Of a stretch of 35,734 bases of DNA, positions 1-9,235 are shown in pieces; positions within the stretch are counted from its first letter, which is position 1, and every line of letters begins with the position of its first letter. The DNA lies in contig CAZKKN010000017.1 in NCBI GenBank assembly GCA_964553375.1, forward strand, positions 1 through 35,734. Reading direction: 5' to 3'. The position numbers and the translations under genes are program-made. The stretch is from UBA9715 sp964553375 (GTDB lineage: Bacteria > Actinomycetota > Coriobacteriia > Coriobacteriales > Eggerthellaceae). The notes beneath the pieces are model-generated. The model was given only the letters and a program-made list of their open reading frames with translations. It was not told where the DNA came from and searched no databases.

Positions 1-61
1 GGGATTCGAACCCCGATAGCTGGCACCAAAAACCAGAGTCCTGCCATTGGACGACGCCCCA
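1..61 (-). tRNA. tRNA-Gln (anticodon TTG), 3' end cut by window edge
   Basis: On the minus strand the sequence folds as a tRNA. The 5' acceptor strand is at the right end (position 61 inward), the D-stem is GTCC/GGAC, and the anticodon stem CTGGT/GCCAG encloses a 7-base loop with TTG at positions 34-36. The T-arm GGTTCGAATCC follows. The 3' acceptor strand and CCA lie outside the window, so the gene is partial. Confidence 0.93.
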
Positions 62-118
62 GTGTGCTCTCTGCGGGGGCTACGGCTCTGATCCAGAGGC
101 GCTGCCCGCTGCACAGCA

Positions 119-194
119 TGGTGGGCCCTGGGGGACTCGAACCCCCGACCTTGGGATTAAAAGTCCCCTGCTCTACCAACTGAGCTAAGGGCCC
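119..194 (-). tRNA. tRNA-Lys (anticodon TTT)
   Basis: A complete cloverleaf on the minus strand. The acceptor stem GGGCCCT pairs with AGGGCCC, followed by discriminator A and an encoded CCA (119-121). The anticodon loop is CTTTTAA, so the anticodon is TTT (Lys). It sits 57 bases from tRNA-Gln in the same orientation and is probably co-transcribed with it. A second Lys isoacceptor (CTT) lies near 29 kb. Confidence 0.96.
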
Positions 195-402
195 AAAGAA
201 TCGTGCGAACGCTATTCTAGCAGACGCGTTCCATCCGTTGGAGAAGAATACCGTTGTTGGGAGAAATTTGTCCGATCCGTATTGTAAGGTAACCACTTCA
301 TATGGTATAAGAGTAGAAAGCCTTATACCACTGATTGGTGGATTATGTATCATTCGAACGATGCGATTCCAACGCTGCATCGGCGTTGGGAAAAGGATAT
401 GG

Positions 403-1284
403 ATGACCATACGCGGAAAACATGCGAAGTGCGATACGGGGCCAGCGCCCTATGGAAAGCACGCCGGCGCCGACGTGAGCGTTCGCTTCGATTCCGTTCA
501 CCTGACCATCTCTGCCGTCCTGTTGGCGGCGCTCATCTTCGTTCCGTTCTCGCTGAACCGCGCCATCAATGCGGCCGATAGCCGCGCTTTCGCCGATGCC
601 AGCCAGGCGCTTACCACTTCGGTGGTGGAATCGGCTGTGGCGGTGGTGGAGCCCGATGTCGCAGAGGCTTTCGCCGTTGACCCGGCGGTAAACTCCGTCT
701 CGGCTGGGACGGATGATCCCTCTGCGCTTCCCTCCGTGGGTTATACGCGCCGTGTGGGGGAGAAGTATCAAACCGGCCTTATGGAGGGCGGGTGCGAGCT
801 CGTCTCCTTGAGCATCGTTCTCGATGCCATGGGGCTCAACACCGACATCCACAAACTGGTGGATGACCATCTCACAGTGAATGGCCATTTCGCCTCAGCC
901 TATGCCGGTGATCCCTATGAGCGCGGCGGCGGTTTTCCCGCAGGCATTGTTGATGCGACCAACAGCTATCTCATCGAAAGCGGATCGAGCGTCCATGCCC
1001 AGGATCTTACCGGGAAGGGTTTCGAAGACCTCATGGCCTATGTGGATAAGGGCTACCCCGTATTGCTCTGGTGCACCATGGGGTTCGAGAGTCCCCGGTT
1101 CTCCGGCATCTTCGATGACGGCAAGGAATGGTACGACAACGAGCATTGCGTTGTGCTCTATGGGCGAGGCGATGATGGCACGGTGCTTTTAAGCGACCCT
1201 CTTCAAGGTCTTGTGTCGCAGGATGCAAACGGCCTCGCCGAGCTTTATACCGCCTGTGGCAGCATGGCCATGGCTATCGTCTAG
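403..1284 (+). CDS. Membrane-anchored C39-like (papain-fold) cysteine peptidase domain protein
   Basis: A 293-residue protein. An N-terminal hydrophobic segment at residues 33-49 is a single membrane anchor or uncleaved signal. A low-complexity Ala/Val-rich linker follows, then a C-terminal domain of the Peptidase_C39_2 type. The expected catalytic pattern is visible: Cys131 in GGCELVSL, His248 in EHCVVLYGRG and Asp265 in LLSDPLQG, the usual Cys-His-Asp order. It should act outside the membrane, perhaps on cell-wall or secreted peptides, but the substrate is unknown. The start at 403 is chosen because AAAAGGA lies 5 bases upstream; the frame is open back to a TTG at 238, but nothing supports that start. 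It stands alone between the tRNAs and the patatin gene. Family confidence is good, function confidence low. Confidence 0.8.
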   Translation: MTIRGKHAKCDTGPAPYGKHAGADVSVRFDSVHLTISAVLLAALIFVPFSLNRAINAADSRAFADASQALTTSVVESAVAVVEPDVAEAFAVDPAVNSVSAGTDDPSALPSVGYTRRVGEKYQTGLMEGGCELVSLSIVLDAMGLNTDIHKLVDDHLTVNGHFASAYAGDPYERGGGFPAGIVDATNSYLIESGSSVHAQDLTGKGFEDLMAYVDKGYPVLLWCTMGFESPRFSGIFDDGKEWYDNEHCVVLYGRGDDGTVLLSDPLQGLVSQDANGLAELYTACGSMAMAIV

Positions 1285-1371
1285 CAGAGATTCTTATACC
1301 CCACCTGTGGCATTTATCGCGCTTCTAGAGTAAAGTAACCTGTGCAGGTTATTGGCTTGAGGAGTGCGATC

Positions 1372-2208
1372 ATGATCGGTGTTGTGGATGTGGGCGGCGG
1401 CGAGCGCGGAGCTTATGGCGCGGGCGTCTTCGACCAGTGCATGGACTGCGGGATCGAATTCGATTGCTGCGTGGGCGTCTCTGCGGGTGCGGCCAATATC
1501 TCATCGTATCTGAGCGGTCAGAAAGGGCGCAATTTCGCCTTCTATACCCACTACAGCTTCCGGCCCGAATATATGGGTTTAGGGCTCATCCTGCGTAAAG
1601 GCCAATATGCCGATTTGGACTACATCTACGGCACCTTGAGCAATGCCGACGGTGAGAATCCTTTGGATTTCGCTGCCATGGAGGCTTCAGGCAAAGACTG
1701 CATCGTGGTGGCAACCGATGCCCAAACGGCCCTACCGGTTTACTTCACCTTGGACGACATGGCTCAAGACGACTACGCCGCCATCAAGGCATCTTCGGCG
1801 CTGCCCTTGGTGAGCCGCCCTTATCCGGTGCATGGACGCCCTTGCTTCGATGGAGGGCTTTCCGATCCCATCCCGCTGCTCAAGGCCTTCGAGCAGGGCT
1901 GCGAGCGGGTGGTGGTCATCCTCACCCGACCCAAGGATTACTATCGCGATCCGAAGAGGGACATCCCCGTTGCCCGCCTCATAGCGGGCAAGTACCCGCG
2001 CATCGCACAGGCCCTGGTGAATCGCGCCGGTCTTTACAACCTGCAATTGGATTTGGCGAAGCGCTATGAGCGCGAGGGGCGCGTCCTCATCGTGGCCCCG
2101 GATTCCATCGGCGAGATGAAGACCCTCACCAAGGATAAAAGCCAGATCGAGGCTTTGTATGCCAAGGGCTATCGCGATGCCTTGGCCATCAAGGATTTCC
2201 TCGCCTAA
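1372..2208 (+). CDS. Patatin-like phospholipase (YjjU/RssA type)
   Basis: A 278-residue patatin-fold serine hydrolase. The glycine-rich oxyanion loop DVGGGERGAYGAG is at residues 6-18, the nucleophile elbow GVSAG has Ser37, and the catalytic-dyad Asp160 is in FDGGLSD. There is no signal peptide or membrane segment, so it is probably a cytosolic acyl-ester hydrolase acting on lipids. The length and the C-terminal helical part match the YjjU-like bacterial branch. The ATG at 1372 has GAGGAG 7 bases upstream and places the oxyanion loop at the very N-terminus, as usual; an in-frame GTG at 1342 lacks such a site. It faces helD convergently. Confidence 0.9.
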   Translation: MIGVVDVGGGERGAYGAGVFDQCMDCGIEFDCCVGVSAGAANISSYLSGQKGRNFAFYTHYSFRPEYMGLGLILRKGQYADLDYIYGTLSNADGENPLDFAAMEASGKDCIVVATDAQTALPVYFTLDDMAQDDYAAIKASSALPLVSRPYPVHGRPCFDGGLSDPIPLLKAFEQGCERVVVILTRPKDYYRDPKRDIPVARLIAGKYPRIAQALVNRAGLYNLQLDLAKRYEREGRVLIVAPDSIGEMKTLTKDKSQIEALYAKGYRDALAIKDFLA

Positions 2209-2253
2209 GACCTCTTAAGCCATCCTAAGCGCGCTCTCACAAACCCTTCCCGT

Positions 2254-4350
2254 TCAGCGCAGCATCTTCGTAAGCGGCCCCTGGGCGATGAGGGTCAACC
2301 GTTCGGTGGCCCGGGATAAGGCGGTGTAGAGCCGGTGGCGGCGCAGGGGTTCATCGGGAAAGGCCCCCTCTTGGACATCGGGAACGATGACGTGGTTGAA
2401 CTCCAGGCCCTTTGCCAGCCGCACATCCAAGAGCACCACGCCTTGCTTCGGCAGTTGCTGGGTGGGGCCGATGAGCGTGATGGCCTCGTCTTCCAGCAGT
2501 TTTGCCAGCTGCTTGGCGCGGCTTTGGCTGTTAGCGATGACCGCGCTTAAGCCGTCATCTTCTGCTGCAGCGCGCACGGCGTCTTTGAGCGCCTGGATGT
2601 ATGCGGCTTCATCGGAGCGCTCGATTATCTTCGGGGCCGTGCCGGGGCGTTGGACCGACTCGGCCAGCACTTGCTGGTCGGGGGGAAGAAGCTTGCAGAA
2701 AAGCTCGGTGATCTCCGGCGAGCTGCGATAGCTGATCATAAGGGCGCAGCTTTCCACCGAGTTATGGGTGCGGGTGAAAAGCTCCTCTATCTGGGCGAAG
2801 GTCGCCGTACCTTCGCGCACTGCTTGGTTCTCGTCACCCAAGAGCAGGAAATGGGCATTGGGGAAGAAGCGGGCGAGAACCGCCAGCTGGGGTAAGGTGT
2901 AGTCTTGCACCTCATCCACCATGACATAGCGGCCGTGGCGCTCACCACCTCCCAGGAGCGCCAGCTTGAGATAGAGCCACTCCGAGGCATCCAGCGTCTC
3001 TTTGCCCAAAAGTCGCATGCCGATGCGGTCGATGCGCAGCCAATCGCCATCTTCTATGGCCTTGCGAGCGGCGGTGTAACGCTCTTGGAGCCACTGGCGG
3101 CATCGCCCGACGATCTCGTCATCGCCTAAGGGCAGGATCGTCTGGCCGAACACTTCCAACTGCTCTTCCAGGCTCATATCCAATAGGCGGTCGTGCTCGT
3201 CTTCGTCCTTGGAAAGGCGCCCGATGCGTTGATCGAGCTTCTCCTGCAGATCCTCCTGTACTAAGGTGAGCCGATGGGGCCCGAGGGGCATGGCCTTATA
3301 CTTTGCCAAAGACGAGCGGATGGTGGCCGCCGTGAGCACCCGTTCGTCTCCGATGCGGATGTCGCGTACATCGTTGGGATCGAACTCGAAGGTCTTCAAG
3401 CGCTCGTCGATGGTGCGGAATGTCTCAAGGGAGGCTTGCCTTCCCAAGCCCCGGCCGCCTGCTCCCACGGATTCCATCAACCCGTCCCAGGTGGTTATGG
3501 TGGGATTCGATTCGCCCATATCCGGCAATACGTTGTCGATATAGCGCTCGAAGACGGGATTGGGGGTGATGAGGAACACGTCGGCAGGGGAGAGGTTATG
3601 GCGTTCGGTATAGAAGAGGTAGGCGATGCGCTGCAACAGCACGGAGGTCTTGCCCGAGCCTGCTATGCCATGGACCAAAAGCACGGGGCAGTCACTGTGG
3701 CGGATGACCTCGTTTTGCTCCTTCTGGATCGTGGTGGTGATGGCCGTGAGCTTTGAGGAGCGCCGCTGGGCCAAGGAACGCAGAAGCAGTGGGTCCTCGA
3801 TGGCAACGGTGGTATCGAAGTAGGCGTTCAGCTTGTCCCGGGTGATGTCGAATTGCCGCCGCAGCTGCAAGTCCACCTGGATGGTGCGCCCGTTTGCCTC
3901 ATAGGAGGTGGGGCCGTTTGCTTGGTTGTAGTAGACCTCGGCCACCGGGCTTCGCCAGTCCACTATGAAGTGGCGCCGATTCTCGTCGGTCATGCCAGCC
4001 GCCCCGATATAGATATCCTTAGGCTCGCTGCCGTGGGGGAACTTCAAGGTGATCTTCGCGAAATAGGGGCTGTGTAAAAGCAGCTGGGTGCGCCGCAGCT
4101 TCTCGGTGTTGATGTCGGCGGAGAGATTGTATCCTTCGATGATGCGGTTCATGGCTTCAAGCTCGGCCAAGGTCTCCAGCTGGATGTCCGCAGAGAAGTC
4201 CCTCGTCATCTCATCGAAGAGGTGCTCTTTGTCTTCCAGGGCATCTTCCAACTGGGCTGCCAGGGACGCTTCCACCTCGGCTTCGATAGCCTGGAGCTTC
4301 CCATAGACCGCCGTGAGGTGGGCTTGCTCTTCTTTGAAAACACGGTCCAT
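2254..4350 (-). CDS. helD: HelD-like RNA polymerase recycling ATPase / UvrD-family helicase
   Basis: A 698-residue SF1 motor. Residues 1-75 form a charged helical coiled-coil arm typical of HelD, the part that enters the RNA polymerase secondary channel. Walker A is at residues 228-236 (GIAGSGKTS). A DEVQD box (motif II, in VMVDEVQDYT) and a C-terminal LYTALSRA motif VI follow. HelD proteins release stalled or post-termination RNA polymerase from DNA; some actinobacterial versions (HelR) give rifamycin tolerance. The ATG at 4348-4350 has a GGGGAT-type site upstream. It is monocistronic, with the SIMPL lipoprotein gene divergent. HelD rather than a true DNA helicase is favoured by the coiled-coil arm and the roughly 700-residue length. 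Confidence 0.88.
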   Translation of the reverse strand: MDRVFKEEQAHLTAVYGKLQAIEAEVEASLAAQLEDALEDKEHLFDEMTRDFSADIQLETLAELEAMNRIIEGYNLSADINTEKLRRTQLLLHSPYFAKITLKFPHGSEPKDIYIGAAGMTDENRRHFIVDWRSPVAEVYYNQANGPTSYEANGRTIQVDLQLRRQFDITRDKLNAYFDTTVAIEDPLLLRSLAQRRSSKLTAITTTIQKEQNEVIRHSDCPVLLVHGIAGSGKTSVLLQRIAYLFYTERHNLSPADVFLITPNPVFERYIDNVLPDMGESNPTITTWDGLMESVGAGGRGLGRQASLETFRTIDERLKTFEFDPNDVRDIRIGDERVLTAATIRSSLAKYKAMPLGPHRLTLVQEDLQEKLDQRIGRLSKDEDEHDRLLDMSLEEQLEVFGQTILPLGDDEIVGRCRQWLQERYTAARKAIEDGDWLRIDRIGMRLLGKETLDASEWLYLKLALLGGGERHGRYVMVDEVQDYTLPQLAVLARFFPNAHFLLLGDENQAVREGTATFAQIEELFTRTHNSVESCALMISYRSSPEITELFCKLLPPDQQVLAESVQRPGTAPKIIERSDEAAYIQALKDAVRAAAEDDGLSAVIANSQSRAKQLAKLLEDEAITLIGPTQQLPKQGVVLLDVRLAKGLEFNHVIVPDVQEGAFPDEPLRRHRLYTALSRATERLTLIAQGPLTKMLR

Positions 4351-4461
4351 GGCTCATCCCCTTCGAGAAAAACGATCAACCTATCATACACGGGTTTCTC
4401 GCTCAGGCCGCCGATTGTTTCCAAATAGGCCAAATGCCGTGCGCTTTGCAGAAACGTCGGG

Positions 4462-4467
4462 TACAAT
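4462..4467 (+). promoter_or_regulatory. Putative -10 box (TACAAT) for the SIMPL lipoprotein gene
   Basis: GGGTACAAT lies about 50 bases upstream of the lipoprotein start, in the helD/lipoprotein divergent spacer. The same GGTACAAT-like word precedes three other genes in this window. No clear -35 hexamer is visible at 16-18 bases. Confidence 0.45.
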
Positions 4468-4519
4468 GAGAGCAGCATAAACGCCAGCGAAAATACACCA
4501 TCTACGTAAAAGGAGTGCC

Positions 4520-5314
4520 ATGAAACGCCTCGCTGCCCTCGCCCTTTCCATCTGCGCCCTTTCCCTTTGCTTGCTTGGTGTCGGTTGTAGTCAGGCAACC
4601 GGTTCCGTAGAAAACGCCATAACGGTCTCGGCTACGGGTACCGCCCAGATAGCGCCCGATAAGGCGGATTTCCAGGTGCTCGTGGACGCACAGGGGGCAA
4701 CTGTGGAGGAAGCCCAGGCCAATGCCGCGCGGATAGCGGGCGACATCACGGCGCGCTTGAAGACCGCTGGAGCCGAAGAGGGCAATATCTCCGTGCAGAA
4801 TTCCGATGTCACACCTCGCTATGGCGGCATTGTTGAAGATGAGGTGATGGGCGGCTATTACGATTGGGACGGATACTGGGTGGAGACGGGCCCCGAAGTG
4901 GTCTACTACGACCTTTCCGACACCATTGTGGGCTATGACATGGTGACGACCATCAATGTGTCCTCGGTGGATGTGGATTCTGCCGCCACCATGCTCAAAG
5001 AGAGCGTGGCCGCGGGCGCTACGGGCTTCGGTTCCATCACCTATAGCATCAGCGACCGGGAAGCCGCTTATCAGGCAGCTTTGGGGGCTGCGGTTGATGC
5101 CGCGCATACCAAAGCCGAGACGCTCGCTTCCGCAAGCAAGGTCTATGTGGGCCGCGTGGTGAACATGGTGGAGCAGTCCGATGCCGCCTCGCTGGTGCTC
5201 ACCGCCGCGGGGGATAGCTCGTCATTCAGCGCAGGGGATACGTCCACCCTGGTGGTGGAGCCCGCTCCTATCGCTGTGTCCGCCAGCGTCACCGTGAGCT
5301 ACGCCATCTCCTAG
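4520..5314 (+). CDS. SIMPL (DUF541, YggE-like) domain lipoprotein
   Basis: 264 residues. It starts with a Lys/Arg n-region and a hydrophobic core ending in a lipobox-like LLGVGC, so Cys23 is the probable lipidation site, although the -3 position is Gly rather than Leu. The mature part has the SIMPL/DUF541 pattern: VSATGTAQIAPDKADF early, alternating helix/strand segments, and SVTVSYAIS as the last strand. Proteins of this family sit in the periplasm or on the cell surface and are linked to oxidative or envelope stress without a defined activity. The start has AAAGGAG 5 bases upstream. The next gene (GT4) begins 29 bases downstream, so they could be co-transcribed. Confidence 0.85.
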   Translation: MKRLAALALSICALSLCLLGVGCSQATGSVENAITVSATGTAQIAPDKADFQVLVDAQGATVEEAQANAARIAGDITARLKTAGAEEGNISVQNSDVTPRYGGIVEDEVMGGYYDWDGYWVETGPEVVYYDLSDTIVGYDMVTTINVSSVDVDSAATMLKESVAAGATGFGSITYSISDREAAYQAALGAAVDAAHTKAETLASASKVYVGRVVNMVEQSDAASLVLTAAGDSSSFSAGDTSTLVVEPAPIAVSASVTVSYAIS

Positions 5315-5343
5315 GTTTTCCATCGTTCGATCGGGAGGAGCCA

Positions 5344-6573
5344 ATGCGAATCCTTCTCATCAACCATTTCCCTTTGGAAGGGTCGGGTAGCGGCACCTAT
5401 ACGAAGAACCTCGCCACGCAGCTTGCCAAGCTGGGTCATGAGGTGTGCATCATCTTGCCGGAGAACACGACGGATATCCAACAGTATCCCGGTGTGCGGC
5501 TGCATCCCGTCTATTTCACCGATCCCGACATGCCGCTGGATAAGCGCCCTGAAGGGGCCTTGGATTTCAACTTCCCCTGCTTCACCACCCATCCGCGTTC
5601 GGTGGTGGCGTTCAAGGACCTCAACCCCAACCAGATGGATGCCTATATCGATGCGTTTTCCCAGGCCATAGATGAAGAAGTTGCCGGCTTCTCGCCGGAC
5701 ATCATCCACGGACAGCACGTTTGGGTGCTCTCGTCCCTGGCGGCGGGGAAGGGCGTGCCGTTGGTGCTCACAGCCCACGGCACCGATCTGATGGGCTATG
5801 ACAAGTGGCCCTCCTTGCGCCATTTCGCCGATGCCGCCATGGAGGCGGCCTGCAAGGTCATCTGCATCTCGGCGGACAACGAAGCGCTCGTGCGCAAGAT
5901 GTTTCCCGCTTGGGAAGACAAGATAGTGCGCATGCGCAACGGCTACAACCCCGATATCTTCTTCGAACGCCCCTTGGACCGCGCAGCGGTGCTCGAGGGC
6001 TATGGCCTTCCCTACGGCGGCGAGCCGCTCATCCTGTTCGCGGGGAAGATGACGCGCTTCAAGGGCATCGATGTGCTCCTTGATGCCGCGGCCCTCTATA
6101 CCCAGGCCCTTCCCGGCGTTATGACCGTGCTTGCCGGGGATGGGGAGGAGCGTCCGGCCCTTCAGGCCCAAGCTGAGGCCTTGGGCCTTGAGAACCTGCA
6201 TTTCATCGGTAACGTGTCCCAGGATGCGCTGGCTCAGCTTTACTGTGTGGCCGACGTGGATCTGGTGCCCTCCCGCCGCGAGCCCTTCGGTCTGGTTGCG
6301 GTGGAAGCCATGGCCTGCGGCACGCCGGTGGTGGCTACGGATCAAGGGGGCTTGCCCGATTTCGTGAATCCGTCGGTGGGTGCCCTGGTGAAGCCCGAAG
6401 ATGCTGCGGATCTGGCTCGAGGGATCGAAGAGACCCTGCACCGGGTTTTGGAGGACCCCTCGTGGCGCGAGCGCATCGCCGCCTATGCACGGGACAACTA
6501 CTCCCAGGCCGTCATCATCCGTGAGCTTGCCGACCTCTATGAGCAGGTCCTAGCAGATCAAAGGGAGAGATAG
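5344..6573 (+). CDS. Glycosyltransferase family 4 (GT-B)
   Basis: A 409-residue GT4 enzyme. The N-terminal acceptor domain opens with MRILLINHFPLEGSGSGTY, the usual glycine-rich start. The C-terminal donor domain carries LILFAGKMTRFKGIDVLL and the signature EPFGLVAVEAMACGTPVVAT, with the nucleotide-sugar-binding Glu pair. It should transfer a sugar from an NDP-sugar to an envelope lipid, polysaccharide or small thiol; the acceptor is not evident. GGGAGGAG sits 4-5 bases before the ATG. The stop overlaps the convergent UvrA-like gene by 16 bases. Confidence 0.88.
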   Translation: MRILLINHFPLEGSGSGTYTKNLATQLAKLGHEVCIILPENTTDIQQYPGVRLHPVYFTDPDMPLDKRPEGALDFNFPCFTTHPRSVVAFKDLNPNQMDAYIDAFSQAIDEEVAGFSPDIIHGQHVWVLSSLAAGKGVPLVLTAHGTDLMGYDKWPSLRHFADAAMEAACKVICISADNEALVRKMFPAWEDKIVRMRNGYNPDIFFERPLDRAAVLEGYGLPYGGEPLILFAGKMTRFKGIDVLLDAAALYTQALPGVMTVLAGDGEERPALQAQAEALGLENLHFIGNVSQDALAQLYCVADVDLVPSRREPFGLVAVEAMACGTPVVATDQGGLPDFVNPSVGALVKPEDAADLARGIEETLHRVLEDPSWRERIAAYARDNYSQAVIIRELADLYEQVLADQRER

Positions 6574-9068
6574 CGCCCGGTAACGCTTTCTCCATCGGCG
6601 GCTATCTGCTCGGGTGTGCCCGCCCCCACGATGCGGCCACCCCGCTCACCTCCGCCCGGCCCCATATCAACGATGTAGTCGGCATTGGCTATGAGGTCCA
6701 GGTCGTGTTCGATCACCACCACCGTGGCTCCGTTATCGATAAGCGTTTGCAACACGCCGATGAGCGCTGCCACATCCAAGGGGTGCAGCCCAATGGTGGG
6801 CTCGTCGAATACGAAGAGGGCGTCTTTCTGGTTGCGGCCTATCTCGCTTGCGAGTTTCAAGCGCTGCGCCTCGCCACCGGAAAGCGCTGGAGTCGATTCG
6901 CCCAATGTGAGATAGCCCAGGCCCAAGTCGTGCAATGTTTGAAGCGATGCGCACACCTTCTTCAGGTTCGTCGCCTCATCGAGCACCTCATCCACCGTTT
7001 GGGAGAGCAGGGCGGGCAAAGAGAGGTCTTTGCGCTTCCCGGAGGCATCTTTGAGGGAGTGGGTGATCTCCCAGGCCTCTTTGCTGAAGCGTGAGCCACG
7101 GCAGTCGGGGCAGATGATGTCCACGTCGGGGAGGAATTGCACATCAAGGGAGATCTGGCCGGTGCCATCGCAGGTGGGGCAGCGAAGCGAACCGGTGTTA
7201 TACGAGAACGCTCCGGCCTTCAAGCCCTTCTCCTTCGCTGCAGCGCAGGAGGCGAAGGCGCGGCGCAGGTCATCCATCACCCCCGAATAGGTGGCCACGG
7301 TGGAGCGCACATTGGCGCCGATGGGTGTGGAGTCGATGAGATTCACGCGGTTCAGCCCCGGTGCATCGACCGAGCGCACCTGGCTTGGAAGGGGCGCGCC
7401 GGCGATGGCGGCTTTAAGGCCGGGGATGAGGCATTCCAGTATGAGTGTGGTCTTACCGGATCCGGATACGCCGGTGACCGCTATCAGGCGCTGGCGGGGG
7501 AGGGATACCGAAAGCGGCTTCACGGTGTGGATGGCATTGGTCTTAAGCTCTATGGCGCCATGGGCGAACATCTCATCGGCTGTGGCGCGCTCGCGTACCC
7601 GCACCGTCTCCTTTCCGGAGAGGAAACCGCCGATGCGCGAGGCTGGGTCGGCCTCTATGCTGGCCACGGTGCCTTGGGCGATGACCTGGCCGCCATCGGC
7701 CCCCGACCCGGGACCTATCTCGACGATCCAGTCGCAGCGGCGCAGCATCTGAACATCGTGATCCACCACGGTTATGGAGTTGCCGTCGCGCTGCAGATCG
7801 TCAATGACGGCTAGAAGGCCATCGACATTCGACGGGTGAAGGCCGATGGAAGGCTCATCGAGCACATAGAGCACACCGGTGGTGCGATTGCGCACGGCCC
7901 GAGTGAGCTCCACCCGCTGGCGCTCGCCGGTGGAGAGCGTGGCTGAGGCGCGGTCGAGGGTAAGGTAGTCAAGCCCAAGTTGGCCCAAGCGGGTGAGCGG
8001 CTCGTGCATCTCGCCGAGGATGCTCGCTGCCATGGGCTGCATGGCCTGAGGGGTGGCCGGCACCACTTCGTCGATCCACTGACGCAGCTCGATCAAGTTC
8101 ATCTCGGTCACCTGGGCGAGGTTCTTCTCGCAGAGGATCGATGAGCGTGCCTTGGCTGAGAGCCGCGACCCGTGGCAATCGGGGCAGGTCTCCTCTTTGA
8201 GGAACCGGGAAACCCGGGCCAGGCCCTTGTCGTCCTTCACTTTGGATAGGGCGTTTCTCACCGTGTTCTCTGCGCTGTAGAAGGTGAAATCCAACTCGGT
8301 TGCGTGGTCTTTGTTCTTCGGCACATAAAGGATATGGCGTTTTTCCATGGGGCCATGGAGCACGATATCCTTCTCATGATCGGTGAGGTCTTTGTAGGGG
8401 ACATCGATGCGCACCCCCATGGCCTGGGCTACCTGGGGCATGAGCGACCACATGAGCTGTCGCCAGGGTGCCACCGCCCCTTCCTCTAAAGACAGGTCGG
8501 GGTCGGCGATGAGGGTGGTTTCGTCTATCTCGCGCACCACTCCGGTCCCGGAGCAGGTAGGGCAGGCGCCGGTGCTGTTGAAGGCGAGGTCCTCGGCTCC
8601 CGGTCCGTAGAATTCCACGCCGCAGACCGGGCAGGTGATGGGCTTTTCCAAAGCGACGTTCATGGTGGGCGGCACATGATGGCCGTTGGGGCATTCATGG
8701 CTTGCAAGCCGTGAGAAGGCCAGGCGTAGATAATTCAAAAGCTCGGTGGCTGTGCCGAAGGTGGAGCGGATGTCCGGGATGCCGGGCCTTTGGCGCAGGG
8801 CTAAGGCCGCGGGGATGTAGAGCACCTCGTCCACGGCGGCGCGAGCCGTTTGGGCGATGCGACGGCGGGTGTAGGTGGAAAGGGCGTCCAGATAACGGCG
8901 GGACCCTTCGGCATAGAGCACACCTAAGGCCAGCGAGCTCTTCCCGCTGCCCGACACCCCGGCGATACCGACGAACTTCCGCAGGGGAATGGCCACATCT
9001 ATGTCTTTGAGGTTATGGACCCGCGCTCCGCGCACGATGATATGGTCGGGTTCTTCAAGGGCGGTCAT
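6558..9068 (-). CDS. Class II UvrA-like ABC-type ATPase (excinuclease subunit A paralogue)
   Basis: 836 residues with two ABC ATPase modules. Walker A1 GVSGSGKSS is at residues 38-46 and Walker A2 GVSGSGKTT in the C-terminal half. Signatures are LSTGERQRVEL and LSGGEAQRLKL. Zinc-binding CxxC pairs (CPVC/CPTC, CPDC, CPTC/CPDC) sit in the insertions. It is about 100 residues shorter than canonical UvrA (about 940), matching the UvrA2-type group that lacks most of the UvrB-binding domain. That group is associated with DNA-binding-drug tolerance in actinobacteria. The ATG has AAGGAG upstream. Because the normal uvrA is not seen here, calling this a paralogue rests on length and domain content only. 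Confidence 0.85.
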   Translation of the reverse strand: MTALEEPDHIIVRGARVHNLKDIDVAIPLRKFVGIAGVSGSGKSSLALGVLYAEGSRRYLDALSTYTRRRIAQTARAAVDEVLYIPAALALRQRPGIPDIRSTFGTATELLNYLRLAFSRLASHECPNGHHVPPTMNVALEKPITCPVCGVEFYGPGAEDLAFNSTGACPTCSGTGVVREIDETTLIADPDLSLEEGAVAPWRQLMWSLMPQVAQAMGVRIDVPYKDLTDHEKDIVLHGPMEKRHILYVPKNKDHATELDFTFYSAENTVRNALSKVKDDKGLARVSRFLKEETCPDCHGSRLSAKARSSILCEKNLAQVTEMNLIELRQWIDEVVPATPQAMQPMAASILGEMHEPLTRLGQLGLDYLTLDRASATLSTGERQRVELTRAVRNRTTGVLYVLDEPSIGLHPSNVDGLLAVIDDLQRDGNSITVVDHDVQMLRRCDWIVEIGPGSGADGGQVIAQGTVASIEADPASRIGGFLSGKETVRVRERATADEMFAHGAIELKTNAIHTVKPLSVSLPRQRLIAVTGVSGSGKTTLILECLIPGLKAAIAGAPLPSQVRSVDAPGLNRVNLIDSTPIGANVRSTVATYSGVMDDLRRAFASCAAAKEKGLKAGAFSYNTGSLRCPTCDGTGQISLDVQFLPDVDIICPDCRGSRFSKEAWEITHSLKDASGKRKDLSLPALLSQTVDEVLDEATNLKKVCASLQTLHDLGLGYLTLGESTPALSGGEAQRLKLASEIGRNQKDALFVFDEPTIGLHPLDVAALIGVLQTLIDNGATVVVIEHDLDLIANADYIVDMGPGGGERGGRIVGAGTPEQIAADGESVTGRYLSL

Positions 9069-9194
9069 CGTTGCTCCTTCAGGGTGGATGTTCCGGCGAC
9101 GCCTTTGGCAAGGCGGCTTTCTCGCTTGTTTCCGATTCTAGCGAATGGGCCCTGTCAGGGGTTCATTCCCATTCCATTGTAAGCGATGCGTTTT

Positions 9195-9212
9195 CCAGCG
9201 CCGGAGCGCTGG
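9195..9212. repeat. Short perfect inverted repeat upstream of murB
   Basis: CCAGCGC and GCGCTGG (7 bp each) surround CGGA in the divergent spacer between the UvrA-like gene and murB. It lies just upstream of the murB -10 box. It could be an operator or chance GC-rich symmetry; a terminator is unlikely because no transcript should end here. Confidence 0.4.
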
Positions 9213-9223
9213 GGGCCTTTTGA

Positions 9224-9229
9224 TAGAAT
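9224..9229 (+). promoter_or_regulatory. Putative -10 box (TAGAAT) for murB, possibly leaderless
   Basis: TAGAAT ends 6 bases before the murB ATG, so initiation at the normal distance would begin at or next to the start codon. No Shine-Dalgarno sequence is seen before the ATG. Leaderless mRNAs are common in actinobacteria. The -35 region is not recognisable. Confidence 0.4.
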
Positions 9230-9235
9230 GGGCCC

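Noticed and set aside
238..402. N-terminal extension of the C39-like protein from a TTG at 238
   Set aside because: No ribosome site and no domain similarity; an ATG at 403 has a good site and puts the membrane helix near the N-terminus.
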